IMG/VR virus record: IMGVR_UViG_3300046734_000050
Coordinates: 1 to 55,179 of that record
Length of the DNA: 55,179 nt
From: a virus
Strand: one strand, 5' to 3'
The translations under genes were made by a program, and so were the position numbers. The notes below the pieces were generated by a model. It was not told the DNA's origin and did not search any database. It saw only the letters and a program-made list of their open reading frames with translations. Every line of letters starts with the position of its first letter. Positions within the stretch are counted from its first letter, which is position 1. Positions 34,998 through 43,508 of the stretch are shown here, in pieces.

Positions 34998-35845
34998 TAT
35001 GCTACCTTAATATACTGAACCATCTTTGGTTCTCTTGCTGATGACTTCTGTGCAGGTAACTCTTTTAAAGTTTCCCAACATGTATATCTGAAGGCACAAA
35101 AGTTACAGTTCCTATTAAGGACTAGATTACCCGTAGGTTTACCTCTAAATGTTTCTTCCTCTGGCTCAAAGCACCTATCTAATTCTTTGGCATTAGCTTT
35201 CTCTATAGTCTTCTCGATGTCATCTAAGACACTAGTTGTATCCGCATTTTTAGCTGACACGTATTTGAACTGTCCATTAGACTTGTTCACTACCCACCAA
35301 CCGCCTATGTTTTTACCACTCGCTTTCGCATACCCAACGAGTTGACCTACATATCCAAAGCTATCACCTTTAGCTAGAGATTCAAAGGACTCAAACTTAT
35401 TTCTGTAAGACCAATCAGATGCTGATTTAATATCATCAACGCAATCGTCTAACACTAAGTCATAAGTTCCCTTTACATTGATACCATTCTTTAGAGGTAA
35501 CATAACTTCTTCACTGTCTTTATAATCTATCTTAGCCTCTTTCAGCAATGCTTTAAATACAGCTTCGACTATATCACCAATCATCATGGTCATCAAGAAG
35601 TTATTACCTCTTGGTAAAGCTTTATCAGGGTGATTCTTTTCAAACCAAAGCTGACAGGAAGGTTTACCTATGTTAGACATACGTAATTTAAAATCCTTCC
35701 TATCATTCTTTGAGCCGAACTGACGAACCATAGCTTCCTTTATATCGGATGCTACACCTTCAATAGTCTCCATAGACATCTGCTTCTTAGATGCAAGTAT
35801 ATCTTCTAGCAACTTGTATATCGCCAATTCAGCACGATGGTTCAT
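34997..35845 (-). CDS. Cas4/RecB-like exonuclease with Fe-S cysteines
   Basis: A 282-residue PD-(D/E)XK nuclease. Motifs: GTYD (Asp129), DDIKSAS (Asp138-x-Lys140) and GQLVGY (QxxxY, Gln168 and Tyr172) as in RecB/AddB/Cas4 nucleases. Cys64 together with Cys247, Cys250 and Cys256 (CNFCAFRYTC) is the arrangement that holds a 4Fe-4S cluster in Cas4 and AddB. It probably resects DNA ends for phage recombination or degrades host DNA. It is coupled to the downstream and upstream genes by one-base overlaps. Confidence 0.82.
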   Translation of the reverse strand: MNHRAELAIYKLLEDILASKKQMSMETIEGVASDIKEAMVRQFGSKNDRKDFKLRMSNIGKPSCQLWFEKNHPDKALPRGNNFLMTMMIGDIVEAVFKALLKEAKIDYKDSEEVMLPLKNGINVKGTYDLVLDDCVDDIKSASDWSYRNKFESFESLAKGDSFGYVGQLVGYAKASGKNIGGWWVVNKSNGQFKYVSAKNADTTSVLDDIEKTIEKANAKELDRCFEPEEETFRGKPTGNLVLNRNCNFCAFRYTCWETLKELPAQKSSAREPKMVQYIKVA

Positions 35846-36756
35846 TAGCTTGCATCCACTTCTACAAAGTCTTCGACTATGTCTTTCATGGCATCATCCG
35901 CTTTACTACCTACGTTTGAATCCCACTCACTGACTATATACTGATTATAGTTTTGTATCCATGATATAAAATCGCCAAAGATAACTTGGTCTTCATCAGT
36001 AGTTTCAATAGTACTAGATACATCTAGAGTCGCTGTAGGTAAGTAAAAAGAGTTACCATTAGGTAGCTTACGTTCCTGAGTTTCTAATCCAATATGATGC
36101 TGTACAGGTAGCCTTCTTAAATCCGCTAACTTAGCGAAAGGTTTTCCTACATCTTTAAATGCATCACGATTATCTATCTCCCATATAAAAGGAGTTGTCT
36201 CAAAAGAAATGCTCTCACCTTTTTCGTTGTAAGGTTCTAGTAAATCTACTAAACCAAAGATAACACGTACCCTTTTAATCTGCTTGATTAAGTCTTGGGT
36301 TTCTGTAGGTAATGCCTTAAAGTCTTGTATATAACCTGCAGGTTTACCGCAGTTGAAGCCACCTTGATTATCTTTTAAGTCTAGGTTAAGTGAATCTGCC
36401 ATGACAGTCTTATGGTATATACCCATAGGCTCTCCCATCTTGGCGTTCATATTTTTAACAAACCTCTTATACATGTATCTCTGCATGAATGGTCTTATTC
36501 TAGCAGTCTTACTATAATAGGTTTCTCCATCAGGTATCTCAAGTTTGTAAGTACCACCTTCAACTACCTCTACGTTTACATTCTTGCCATTCATTTTGGT
36601 TTCACCCATGATTGGTGAATGGTTTATTCTGAAACGTGGTAACTGCTGAGACTTCTTTGTATCAGAGGACTTTGAACCCTCTCCTGCTATACCCATAGCC
36701 TTAGCCATTGCTTCGTAGTTATTGGTATCAATCGTTACTAAATTATTATTATCCAT
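35845..36756 (-). CDS. Putative single-stranded DNA-binding protein
   Basis: A 303-residue protein of mixed beta structure with an acidic C-terminus (EDFVEVDAS), the hallmark tail of phage SSB proteins. A central block FNCGKPAGYIQDFKALP with IKRVRVIFGLVDL is conserved in marine phages as I recall. It lies between the DNA polymerase and an exonuclease and has its own promoter, as an abundant ssDNA-binding protein would. No family motif proves it. Confidence 0.55.
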   Translation of the reverse strand: MDNNNLVTIDTNNYEAMAKAMGIAGEGSKSSDTKKSQQLPRFRINHSPIMGETKMNGKNVNVEVVEGGTYKLEIPDGETYYSKTARIRPFMQRYMYKRFVKNMNAKMGEPMGIYHKTVMADSLNLDLKDNQGGFNCGKPAGYIQDFKALPTETQDLIKQIKRVRVIFGLVDLLEPYNEKGESISFETTPFIWEIDNRDAFKDVGKPFAKLADLRRLPVQHHIGLETQERKLPNGNSFYLPTATLDVSSTIETTDEDQVIFGDFISWIQNYNQYIVSEWDSNVGSKADDAMKDIVEDFVEVDAS

Positions 36757-36792
36757 ATGTATTGCTCCTTTCTGTGAGTCAAATGTTGTATA

Positions 36793-36821
36793 GTTATATC
36801 AGCTAACATCTTTCGTGTCAA
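36793..36821 (-). promoter_or_regulatory. Promoter overlapping the end of polA
   Basis: On the minus strand TTGACA (36821-36816), 17 bases, then TATAAC (36798-36793). The -35 box lies inside the last codons of the polymerase gene. It would drive the putative ssDNA-binding protein gene and those after it, giving higher dosage than polA. An AAGGAG site precedes the downstream ATG. Confidence 0.6.
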
Positions 36822-38808
36822 GCCAATTATCACCTATTTTTGCTTCAAGTAATAATGGTACATTGAACTCGATGCTAAACTGTTTCTCAATAATAGATTG
36901 GAGACTACTATTGAGTAGTTTGATAAGATATAATACTTGTGTTATCTCATCAGGGTGTATGTCAACAACTACAGAATCGTGTACTGAATTAACAATACAT
37001 GACTTATAATTAGCTAACAGGTTCTCCATGTGTATTAATACAATGGGAACTATGTCGGCAGTAGCAAAGCTTTGTACAGGATAGTTCTTTATCTGTGTAA
37101 AGAAGCTTACTGTGCCATTCATTCTTCTTTGAACATCAGGAAAAGAAAACTCTCTGCCTGATGGTGTGGATATCTTGCCTGTCTCTAGAGCTTCTTTAGC
37201 CAATCGGGAGTGCCAAGCTTTGATTCCTGTGTACTTCTTTGTAAAGTGTTCATAGTACTCCGCTTCAGCTTTACTTCTTCCAAAGCCTGTTGCTCCGTAG
37301 AGAGGTGCAAATGTGTGTGCTTTCGCATCCTGCCTAGAAGTCGGTTGACCCGCATCTGTAATAACTTTAGACGTATATGAGTGAACATCAAATCCAGTAG
37401 AGACTTCATTCATTGCCACCTTATCTTGTGATAGATATGCCGCAGCTCGAAACTCTAGCTGTGCAAAGTCAGCTTCAAGTATCTTGCCACCTTTCCAACG
37501 TGATACGAATACCTTCTTTACAGGAAACGTACCACCTCTAGGCATATTCTGCATATTAGGGTCTGCACCGCTGAATCTACCTGTGGCAGTTCTGTGTTGT
37601 AATAATCTCACATGAAGCTTACCATCAGTTTTAACGTGTGCCTTTATGCCCTCTACAAAAGAACTTAAGTATGAGTCTAGAGCCGACAAACGTTTAACAT
37701 CTGTCAAGAAGTTGACAGCGTCTGTCATGTTGTTACGTTTAGCCATGCTCTGTAGCATATCCAAGTTAGTCTTTGAAACACCAAAACCATTGGCAGATAC
37801 CCACTTAGAGTTTGGTGCTTTAAATTTTAGCCCTGCTACTAATCCAAGAGATTGAAGACTATAACCATAACCACCACAGTCAATGTGCTTAGTGGTATTT
37901 GCGTAAGGAGTTCCATTCTTTCTTACCTTTCTTATCTGCCCTGTGCCATTACAACCTCTGCATGATACAGCCTTTGTTTTAAATACTATGCTTGAGTTCT
38001 TAGATACAGTATCGTTGAAATGACTCTTGTCCATATAAGGAGTAAAGGCATTAGCCCACATAGTTTTATCGTGTGGTTTTCTGCTGTATATAACCCAAGA
38101 CATCTGCTCTGGACTATTTAGATTAATAGGAGTGTCACCCATAAGAGTTCGTATTTGAACCTGTAATCTCTTTTCTATCTCAAGCTTCTCTGTTTCAAAC
38201 TGAAGCCTAACTTCCTCTAGCTTCTCTTCATCTACAGCAAAGCCTGTATTATATATATGAGCTAGAGTGACACATACCCTATTAGTTAATACAACACACT
38301 CCATCAATGATGAATCTGTAGTCATCAATCTTTTTGATAGTTTCTCAGCTAACTGTTGTGTTGCATGTAAGTCTGCTGATAAGTACGAAGACAATTCATC
38401 AGGCGGTATCTCATCAACACCTATACCCTGTTTAAAATACTCCTTCAAAGTATCCTGCTTCTTTGTATCTAACTCATACCTTTCAGCACAAGCTTCTAGT
38501 GATAAGGGTTCTTTCTGTCCACGTTGCAAGACATACTCGCCTAGCATTGTGTCAAACACAGGACCATCATACTTGAAGCCACACTCCCATAGCCACATTA
38601 AATCGTATGCTATGTTGTGTCCTATTAATATAGTAGCTTCATCCAAGTGTGCTTGCACACCATCAAAATTATCTCTATATAAATATTCTTCTCCTTTATC
38701 TGTCAAGCATCCAACCATGACAAGTTTATTGTCAGGCTCAAATGGGTCTAGGTACATCTTGCCATCACGTTTAGTGACAGTATTTTCTACATCTAATGTA
38801 AGTTTCAT
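36799..38808 (-). CDS. polA: Family A DNA polymerase with DnaJ-like zinc finger insert
   Basis: A 669-residue replicative polymerase. The 3'-5' exonuclease has LDVEN (Asp6, Glu8), GHNIAYD (Asp69) and YLSAD (Asp146). Residues 283-316 form a DnaJ-like finger: CRGCNGTG (Cys283, Cys286) and HIDCGGYGY (His308, Cys311), so one of the usual cysteines is His. The polymerase has motif A (Asp447), motif B (Arg492, Lys496, Phe500, Tyr504-Gly505) and motif C (His610-Asp611). Phe500 matches E. coli Phe762. ATG 38808 was chosen because AGGAG lies 5 bases upstream. The finger between the two domains is the hallmark described for HMO-2011-type phages. Confidence 0.93.
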   Translation of the reverse strand: MKLTLDVENTVTKRDGKMYLDPFEPDNKLVMVGCLTDKGEEYLYRDNFDGVQAHLDEATILIGHNIAYDLMWLWECGFKYDGPVFDTMLGEYVLQRGQKEPLSLEACAERYELDTKKQDTLKEYFKQGIGVDEIPPDELSSYLSADLHATQQLAEKLSKRLMTTDSSLMECVVLTNRVCVTLAHIYNTGFAVDEEKLEEVRLQFETEKLEIEKRLQVQIRTLMGDTPINLNSPEQMSWVIYSRKPHDKTMWANAFTPYMDKSHFNDTVSKNSSIVFKTKAVSCRGCNGTGQIRKVRKNGTPYANTTKHIDCGGYGYSLQSLGLVAGLKFKAPNSKWVSANGFGVSKTNLDMLQSMAKRNNMTDAVNFLTDVKRLSALDSYLSSFVEGIKAHVKTDGKLHVRLLQHRTATGRFSGADPNMQNMPRGGTFPVKKVFVSRWKGGKILEADFAQLEFRAAAYLSQDKVAMNEVSTGFDVHSYTSKVITDAGQPTSRQDAKAHTFAPLYGATGFGRSKAEAEYYEHFTKKYTGIKAWHSRLAKEALETGKISTPSGREFSFPDVQRRMNGTVSFFTQIKNYPVQSFATADIVPIVLIHMENLLANYKSCIVNSVHDSVVVDIHPDEITQVLYLIKLLNSSLQSIIEKQFSIEFNVPLLLEAKIGDNWLDTKDVS

Positions 38809-38818
38809 ATCTACTCCT

Positions 38819-40042
38819 CTATGCTGTGAACCTTGCGATTCTATAATCAAGGTTACAATTAATCATACCATGCCATCCTGTTACTTTATTCTTTACAACA
38901 TTAATATGCCTTAAAGTTGACTGTTCGTCAACCCCTTCTACTTGAGCAGGTTGTCCTATCAGTATCATCAAGTCTGCTTCAGCGGCCTTACCTGTACGTG
39001 AGCCTTCCATCATAGCCTGATTAAGAACCTGTCTGCCTTCCGCTTCCGCAGACAACTGTGACATATAGAATACAGCACAGCCATATGTCTTTGCTATTTG
39101 TCTAGCATATATAGCATTAGCTTTTAACATCTCATCAGGTCTAGAGTAACTACCTGACCTAGCAAACTTATCTCCCATATCTAGAACTACTATGTCAGGT
39201 CTCTCTGTCTTACACATTGTCTCTACCCATGACATATCCTCACCACTAACATCTTTAATCTTTACGTTCTTGGTTACATCTTGGTAGATTGATTTAGCTT
39301 CTTGGATGTTAGCTTGAATCTTCTCCTTTGGAAAACCTGTAGATGCCTGTATATATCGGAAGGCAACTCTGTCATAAGACTCTTCATTGCAGAGGACTAC
39401 ACATTTAGCACCCTGTCTAGCCATACCATTAGGACCTACCAACATAGATGCATGAAAGGAAGTCTTGCCTGTGTTAGGTCGAGCACCTATCTCCACAAGG
39501 TAACCTGCATTTACACCTTCTACCTTACGTGCCATCTCAGGTATATTGAATGTCCACTTCATCTGTACAGATTGTTTAGCCATGATAGTATCAAAAGATA
39601 TATCATCCCATTCAATCTTTACTTCAGGTAAAAAGTTATCATTATACTTGTCAAGTAAATCACGTAATGGTCTAAGACTTTTCTCTGCACCATTCACATA
39701 ATCAAATCCTAGATTTGCTATGTCTTCACCAATGACCTGTTGAAATAACTTAGACAGCACATCCTGTGCCACATCAGTACCCATTGGTTGCTCACGTTTT
39801 ACTGTGTTAAACAGTGCACTATAACCTTGCTTCTGTGCTGTAGTCATCGATGGATTGTTTGCCATAAACAATGCTTCCACTTCATCAGGTGTTACATCTC
39901 TTTTATATTTATTCATAGCATAATCAATAGTATGCTTTAGCTTTCTTGCATCTTTACTGAACAGTCTATCAGGACACTTAGAGCCACGATGGTCTGTGTA
40001 AAAATCTTTGTTCATCAAGCTACGTAGTAGGGATAGTTCCAT
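38819..40042 (-). CDS. Replicative DNA helicase (DnaB/T7 gp4-like)
   Basis: A 407-residue RecA-fold helicase: Walker A GARPNTGKT (186-194), Walker B IVVLDMG (Asp288), and a C-terminal block with SQLSAEAEGRQ and EGSRTGKAAEADLMI. The N-terminal about 150 residues are helical and may bind the primase or polymerase. It unwinds DNA ahead of the polymerase encoded next. It overlaps the primase gene by 23 bases, so helicase and primase are separate polypeptides here, unlike T7 gp4. Confidence 0.87.
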   Translation of the reverse strand: MELSLLRSLMNKDFYTDHRGSKCPDRLFSKDARKLKHTIDYAMNKYKRDVTPDEVEALFMANNPSMTTAQKQGYSALFNTVKREQPMGTDVAQDVLSKLFQQVIGEDIANLGFDYVNGAEKSLRPLRDLLDKYNDNFLPEVKIEWDDISFDTIMAKQSVQMKWTFNIPEMARKVEGVNAGYLVEIGARPNTGKTSFHASMLVGPNGMARQGAKCVVLCNEESYDRVAFRYIQASTGFPKEKIQANIQEAKSIYQDVTKNVKIKDVSGEDMSWVETMCKTERPDIVVLDMGDKFARSGSYSRPDEMLKANAIYARQIAKTYGCAVFYMSQLSAEAEGRQVLNQAMMEGSRTGKAAEADLMILIGQPAQVEGVDEQSTLRHINVVKNKVTGWHGMINCNLDYRIARFTA

Positions 40043-40787
40043 ATTGGTTCTCCTTTGGGGTTAAGTTAATTAAATTTTCTATATCATCTTGCTTCTTGTA
40101 CTTCAAGTCATCTTGCAATCGTAGCACCTTAACATCATTTACATAAGCTCTCAATTCTTTTGCGAATGACATTGTCTTGGGTAATGCGTCAGGGTCTAAT
40201 GCTATAATTGCTGTTGAGAACTGCGAGAGATACCTCTTGTGAGATTCTGATAATGACGTACCCAATACTGCTACCCCAACATATACTTCACTATCTAGGA
40301 CTGAAGCACTCACGCAATCCTCAACAACTACTGCGACCTTACCATGTCCTGAGACAAAAGGCAAGTCACTTTTTCCATACCTTTTCCACTTAGGTATTCT
40401 TTTTCCTAATGACCTGCCATTGGCATCAACAACCCTGCCCTCATGTATGACAGGGAAAACAACTCTGTGTTCCTTGACATCATACATAAGCTTGTCATTA
40501 GGTATACCATAATAACTTTCTTTATCGTAAGGTACTATGTATTCAGGCATTACGAATGGTTCATTGTCTTTCTCTATATCCTGTCTGTGTTTTTTAATAT
40601 CACTAACAGATAACGATACACGTTTAGAACCTGACAACTGACAAGAAGACTTGTAACAGTTCCATAACATCTGACCCATGTTGTTGGTGACAGTAAAAGT
40701 TTTGTATCCATTACAAGATGGACAGTTAAGTCTTTTACTTTCTCCTATACTTAAATCTAAGTCATTAATGTACATATTAATATTCAT
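40020..40787 (-). CDS. Toprim DNA primase with N-terminal zinc finger
   Basis: A 255-residue primase. The zinc ribbon uses Cys22, Cys25, Cys44 and Cys49 (CPSC and CYKSSC). The Toprim core shows VVVEDCVSA (Glu156) and ALDPDAL (Asp198, Asp200), the metal sites for primer synthesis. It lacks a helicase domain, which the next gene provides. ATG 40787 is used, with an alternative ATG four codons later. A GGAG site precedes it. Confidence 0.85.
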   Translation of the reverse strand: MNINMYINDLDLSIGESKRLNCPSCNGYKTFTVTNNMGQMLWNCYKSSCQLSGSKRVSLSVSDIKKHRQDIEKDNEPFVMPEYIVPYDKESYYGIPNDKLMYDVKEHRVVFPVIHEGRVVDANGRSLGKRIPKWKRYGKSDLPFVSGHGKVAVVVEDCVSASVLDSEVYVGVAVLGTSLSESHKRYLSQFSTAIIALDPDALPKTMSFAKELRAYVNDVKVLRLQDDLKYKKQDDIENLINLTPKENQYGTIPTT

Positions 40788-40809
40788 ATATCACTCTCCT
40801 TGTCGGCAT

Positions 40810-41712
40810 TTACATGCTTTTAACATGGCTTTTTCGTAATGTCAATGCATTATTTGCAGATTCATACGTATTTTTCATGTAAGGTTTGACCGATTGAGGG
40901 TTAGCATGACCTGTAACGGACATAATTTGACCCATAGACACACCTGCTTCTACCATTTCAGTCGTTCCTGTACGTCTTAAGTCTGAAATACGTAGTGTAT
41001 CAGGTAAATTAGCTAAGTCCATCACTCTACGTGCCACTTTTGATAGCCTTTGCATGGTATAAGGTGCATACTTACCACCTTTTGCAGTAGGATAGGGTGC
41101 TACGTAAGGCTGAAAGTCATAATCTTTTGCCTGTTGTTTAAGCATTTCTAATAAGTCAAGTGAAATAGGTAGATGAACTACACTTCTTCTCTTGGACTGT
41201 TGTAAATTTAGCACACTTTTATCAAAGTCAATGCTAGAAAACTGCAACATTCGCATATCTCCCACCCTCTGACACCATTCGTAAGACATTTGTACAATCA
41301 ATCCTATGTTTCTGTACTTGAAATCAGCATAAGCTGCATCCAAAAACTGTATGACTTGGTCTTGTGTCCATACTGTGTTCCTAGAATGGGGTGTCTTACG
41401 TTTGTAAGTAGCAAATGGATTAGTCTCAGCATAACCCATCTCCATCCCATAAGAATATATCTTACGAGCAACAGAAGTAATGGCATTAGCTTGATATATA
41501 CCACGACCAAGCCACTGCTCATACGCTCTTCTAGCTATTGCTCCTGTCATTTTAAGAAGACTTATTCCCGCCACACTTTTGCCATCAACTTCAGTAGCCA
41601 ATAAAACTCCTGCACAATATTGATAATCATGTTTAGTTTTATCAGCTAACACCTTGAAATCATTAGATAAATAATACTTATCTACTAAGTCATTCAAATT
41701 TAATTTTGTCAT
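40810..41712 (-). CDS. int: Tyrosine recombinase (integrase)
   Basis: A 300-residue phage integrase. The C-terminal catalytic domain has Arg149 (WCQRVGD), Lys174 (QQSKRR), Arg246 (SDLRRTG), His269 (VTGHANP) and the nucleophile Tyr278 (KPYMK). The usual His of HxxR is Ser243. The N-terminal about 110 residues are the SAM-like core-binding domain. It should recombine phage and host attachment sites. It lies inside the replication block. I found no tRNA-like attP nearby and no recognisable repressor. Confidence 0.88.
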   Translation of the reverse strand: MTKLNLNDLVDKYYLSNDFKVLADKTKHDYQYCAGVLLATEVDGKSVAGISLLKMTGAIARRAYEQWLGRGIYQANAITSVARKIYSYGMEMGYAETNPFATYKRKTPHSRNTVWTQDQVIQFLDAAYADFKYRNIGLIVQMSYEWCQRVGDMRMLQFSSIDFDKSVLNLQQSKRRSVVHLPISLDLLEMLKQQAKDYDFQPYVAPYPTAKGGKYAPYTMQRLSKVARRVMDLANLPDTLRISDLRRTGTTEMVEAGVSMGQIMSVTGHANPQSVKPYMKNTYESANNALTLRKSHVKSM

Positions 41713-41983
41713 TATTTACTCCTGTAATAATTACATCTTTCTTTGTATTTAATGTGTGACCTACGCCATGCCCTATATCTACCTGTTTGATATGTCCTTC
41801 TAAAAAGATTACCTCTCCATGTATGGGTCGTATTGCCCATCTTTTCATGTGCTTTATATGTTCATCTATAGCTTCATCTAAAGTTTCTCCTTGCACATAT
41901 TCTACTCTACTAGTAGGATAATCTATTGTAGAATCATATCTATCGTTTGCAGTATATACTACTGTATACTTTTTTATATCCAT
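41690..41983 (-). CDS. Small unknown protein upstream of the integrase
   Basis: A 97-residue protein, rich in Ile, Lys and His, with a beta-like pattern (YTVVYTANDRYDST, then VIFLEGHIKQVDIGHG). It overlaps the integrase start by 23 bases, so the two are probably made together. I do not recognise it. A regulatory or excision role is possible only from position. Confidence 0.55.
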   Translation of the reverse strand: MDIKKYTVVYTANDRYDSTIDYPTSRVEYVQGETLDEAIDEHIKHMKRWAIRPIHGEVIFLEGHIKQVDIGHGVGHTLNTKKDVIITGVNNDKIKFE

Positions 41984-42007
41984 ACCACATCCTTTATAAA
42001 CAATAAC

Positions 42008-42640
42008 TTACTTAACATCCACATAAACTCTCATATGAGATGACTCATTTAAACCTTGACCCCAATAGGTAGCACCTGTACCCTTGAGTTCTTCCTTGAT
42101 GTGTTGTCCCCGTACTCTTATCTTATATGATTCTTTGTTGAGATACTTCTTCATAGTGTCTACAAACTCTTGACCTTCTGTGTCGTTAGGTATCTCGCTG
42201 AATACATAGTTACAACCTTTCTTAGATGTAGCCTTCTCATATTCTTTTCTCCACATCTCTGCTCGTTTCTCTAGAGTCTGAATCCTTTTCCAAGCTACAT
42301 CATATGCTTCTGCCTTAACAGTTGGTTGTCTATTCAATTCAGCTAGAGCATCTTTAACTTTATTGAATGAGTGTTTCTCTACCATGTTCATAGCTTTCTC
42401 TTTCCACCTGTCACGTTCTTTAGCTATCTTGAGTGCTGTATCTGTAACACCTACTTGCCTATTCAACATACGTTCTTGATGTCTAAATGCTCTGACTAAA
42501 TACACAACATCCATGTCTGCAATTCGTATGGGTTCATCTCTGTGAAAAGATTTATGTTCCACCTCATCTAACTCATACATATCGGCAGGTAGTTTTCCAT
42601 TTACTGCTTCTGCTATTTTAATTAACTGTTTTACTTTCAT
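42008..42640 (-). CDS. Coiled-coil early protein
   Basis: A 210-residue protein with two helical, charged segments (residues about 50-90 and 105-140) and a beta-like C-terminus with KIRVRGQHIKEEL. ATG 42640 is chosen over the upstream in-frame start because AAGGAGAAG precedes it. It overlaps the previous stop by four bases. Function unrecognised. Confidence 0.6.
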   Translation of the reverse strand: MKVKQLIKIAEAVNGKLPADMYELDEVEHKSFHRDEPIRIADMDVVYLVRAFRHQERMLNRQVGVTDTALKIAKERDRWKEKAMNMVEKHSFNKVKDALAELNRQPTVKAEAYDVAWKRIQTLEKRAEMWRKEYEKATSKKGCNYVFSEIPNDTEGQEFVDTMKKYLNKESYKIRVRGQHIKEELKGTGATYWGQGLNESSHMRVYVDVK

Positions 42641-43143
42641 GCTACTTCTCCTTCTAGCCATTGTGGTTTATTTGTATACTTATACCTAGCAAATTTAAGT
42701 TTGTCAACTTTATAAAATGCTCTGTATGCTTCAATAGGAAAGCTCTCATCTGTCTTCAAGTCATCATGCCCACTAAAACATTGTGGGTGTGGTGTTATAA
42801 AGTTCTTCCAATCAGGTACAAACTTCCTGCCTTCCCATAGAGGTGTAAAGTGTTTGACTGCACCATGTATTTTTTTATATCTTCTAGTGTACTCAGTCAA
42901 CATAGCATCATACAAACCAAATGCCCATATGTAATTAAGCTGACATTCCATTGCCCATAGTGTGCAAGGGTGCTTTTGATGTACAGGTTTGTACAAGCCA
43001 TGCTCCTCTGCATACTGTGGTGCATGATGCCATAGTGTAGTACATAACATCTGTGCTTCTTCAAGTGGCATCTTGACTACGTGTTGGTCACATAGAGATG
43101 ATGCTATTTCTTGTGGTGTCTTCTCTATAATAAATCTATTCAT
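42637..43143 (-). CDS. Conserved His/Cys/Trp-rich phage protein
   Basis: A 168-residue protein opening FIIEKTPQEIASSLCDQHVVKMPLEEAQML (split FIIEKTPQEIA, CDQHVVKMPLEEAQML), with HKHPCTLWA-like (QKHPCTLWAM) and YTRRYKKIHGAV blocks. The family, conserved in marine phages and T4-like phages as I recall, has an invariant DxHVVK motif that could bind metal or nucleotide. No activity is known to me. It is coupled to genes on both sides (ATGA). Confidence 0.6.
   Translation of the reverse strand: MNRFIIEKTPQEIASSLCDQHVVKMPLEEAQMLCTTLWHHAPQYAEEHGLYKPVHQKHPCTLWAMECQLNYIWAFGLYDAMLTEYTRRYKKIHGAVKHFTPLWEGRKFVPDWKNFITPHPQCFSGHDDLKTDESFPIEAYRAFYKVDKLKFARYKYTNKPQWLEGEVA
42679..42707 (-). promoter_or_regulatory. 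Possible internal early promoter
   Basis: Minus-strand TTGACA (42707-42702), 17 bases, TATAAG (42684-42679), inside the end of the preceding gene and about 40 bases upstream of ATG 42640. Weaker than the others because it lies wholly within coding sequence. Confidence 0.4.
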
Positions 43144-43352
43144 GTTGTCTCCTTATCATTTATTTTAGTTCTGCATACATCTGTGCCTAACATATCAAAC
43201 ATAACACACCCATAATCATAACCTATCTTATAGTAATGATGTGTCTTTGTGTCATCTCTTTCGCCATGCAATAAGCCATCTGCTATACCATCTTTGATAG
43301 CTTCAACAATCTTATGCTCTTTGATTTGTTTATCTAATTCTATTAAGTTCAT
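43140..43352 (-). CDS. Small unknown protein
   Basis: A 70-residue protein with a helical N-terminus and HHYYKIGYDYGCVMFDM in the middle. Its stop overlaps the next ATG (ATGA), and AGGAGATAT lies upstream. No family recognised. Confidence 0.55.
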   Translation of the reverse strand: MNLIELDKQIKEHKIVEAIKDGIADGLLHGERDDTKTHHYYKIGYDYGCVMFDMLGTDVCRTKINDKETT

Positions 43353-43361
43353 TTATATCTC

Positions 43362-43508
43362 CTATTCAAATGTTTGTTCTATATGTACTATAACTCCATC
43401 AATCATATCTATGATTTGTTGAGAATCATAAGCCTTTATATAGATATAAAAAGTTCCATAGTCTTCTTTACCTCTTGGGTGTTCCATCTCTACATAATAT
43501 CTATTCAT
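43362..43508 (-). CDS. 48-residue early peptide
   Basis: ATG 43508 to TAG 43362 on the minus strand, preceded by AGGAGATAGC. The product has a beta-alpha-beta feel (RYYVEMEHPRGKED, then FYIYIKAYDSQQIIDMIDG). It overlaps the stop of the preceding small gene (ATGA) and ends nine bases before the next. It fills an otherwise empty gap. Unknown function. Confidence 0.55.
   Translation of the reverse strand: MNRYYVEMEHPRGKEDYGTFYIYIKAYDSQQIIDMIDGVIVHIEQTFE

Noticed and set aside
38267-38914. A 215-codon rightward frame opposite polA
   Set aside because: It is the mirror of the polymerase exonuclease region with its catalytic motifs; nothing rightward is expressed there.
40790-42000. A tRNA-derived attP near the integrase
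   Set aside because: I looked for T-loop-like sequence and a CCA-type 3' end on both strands around the gene and saw none. A host comparison would be needed.
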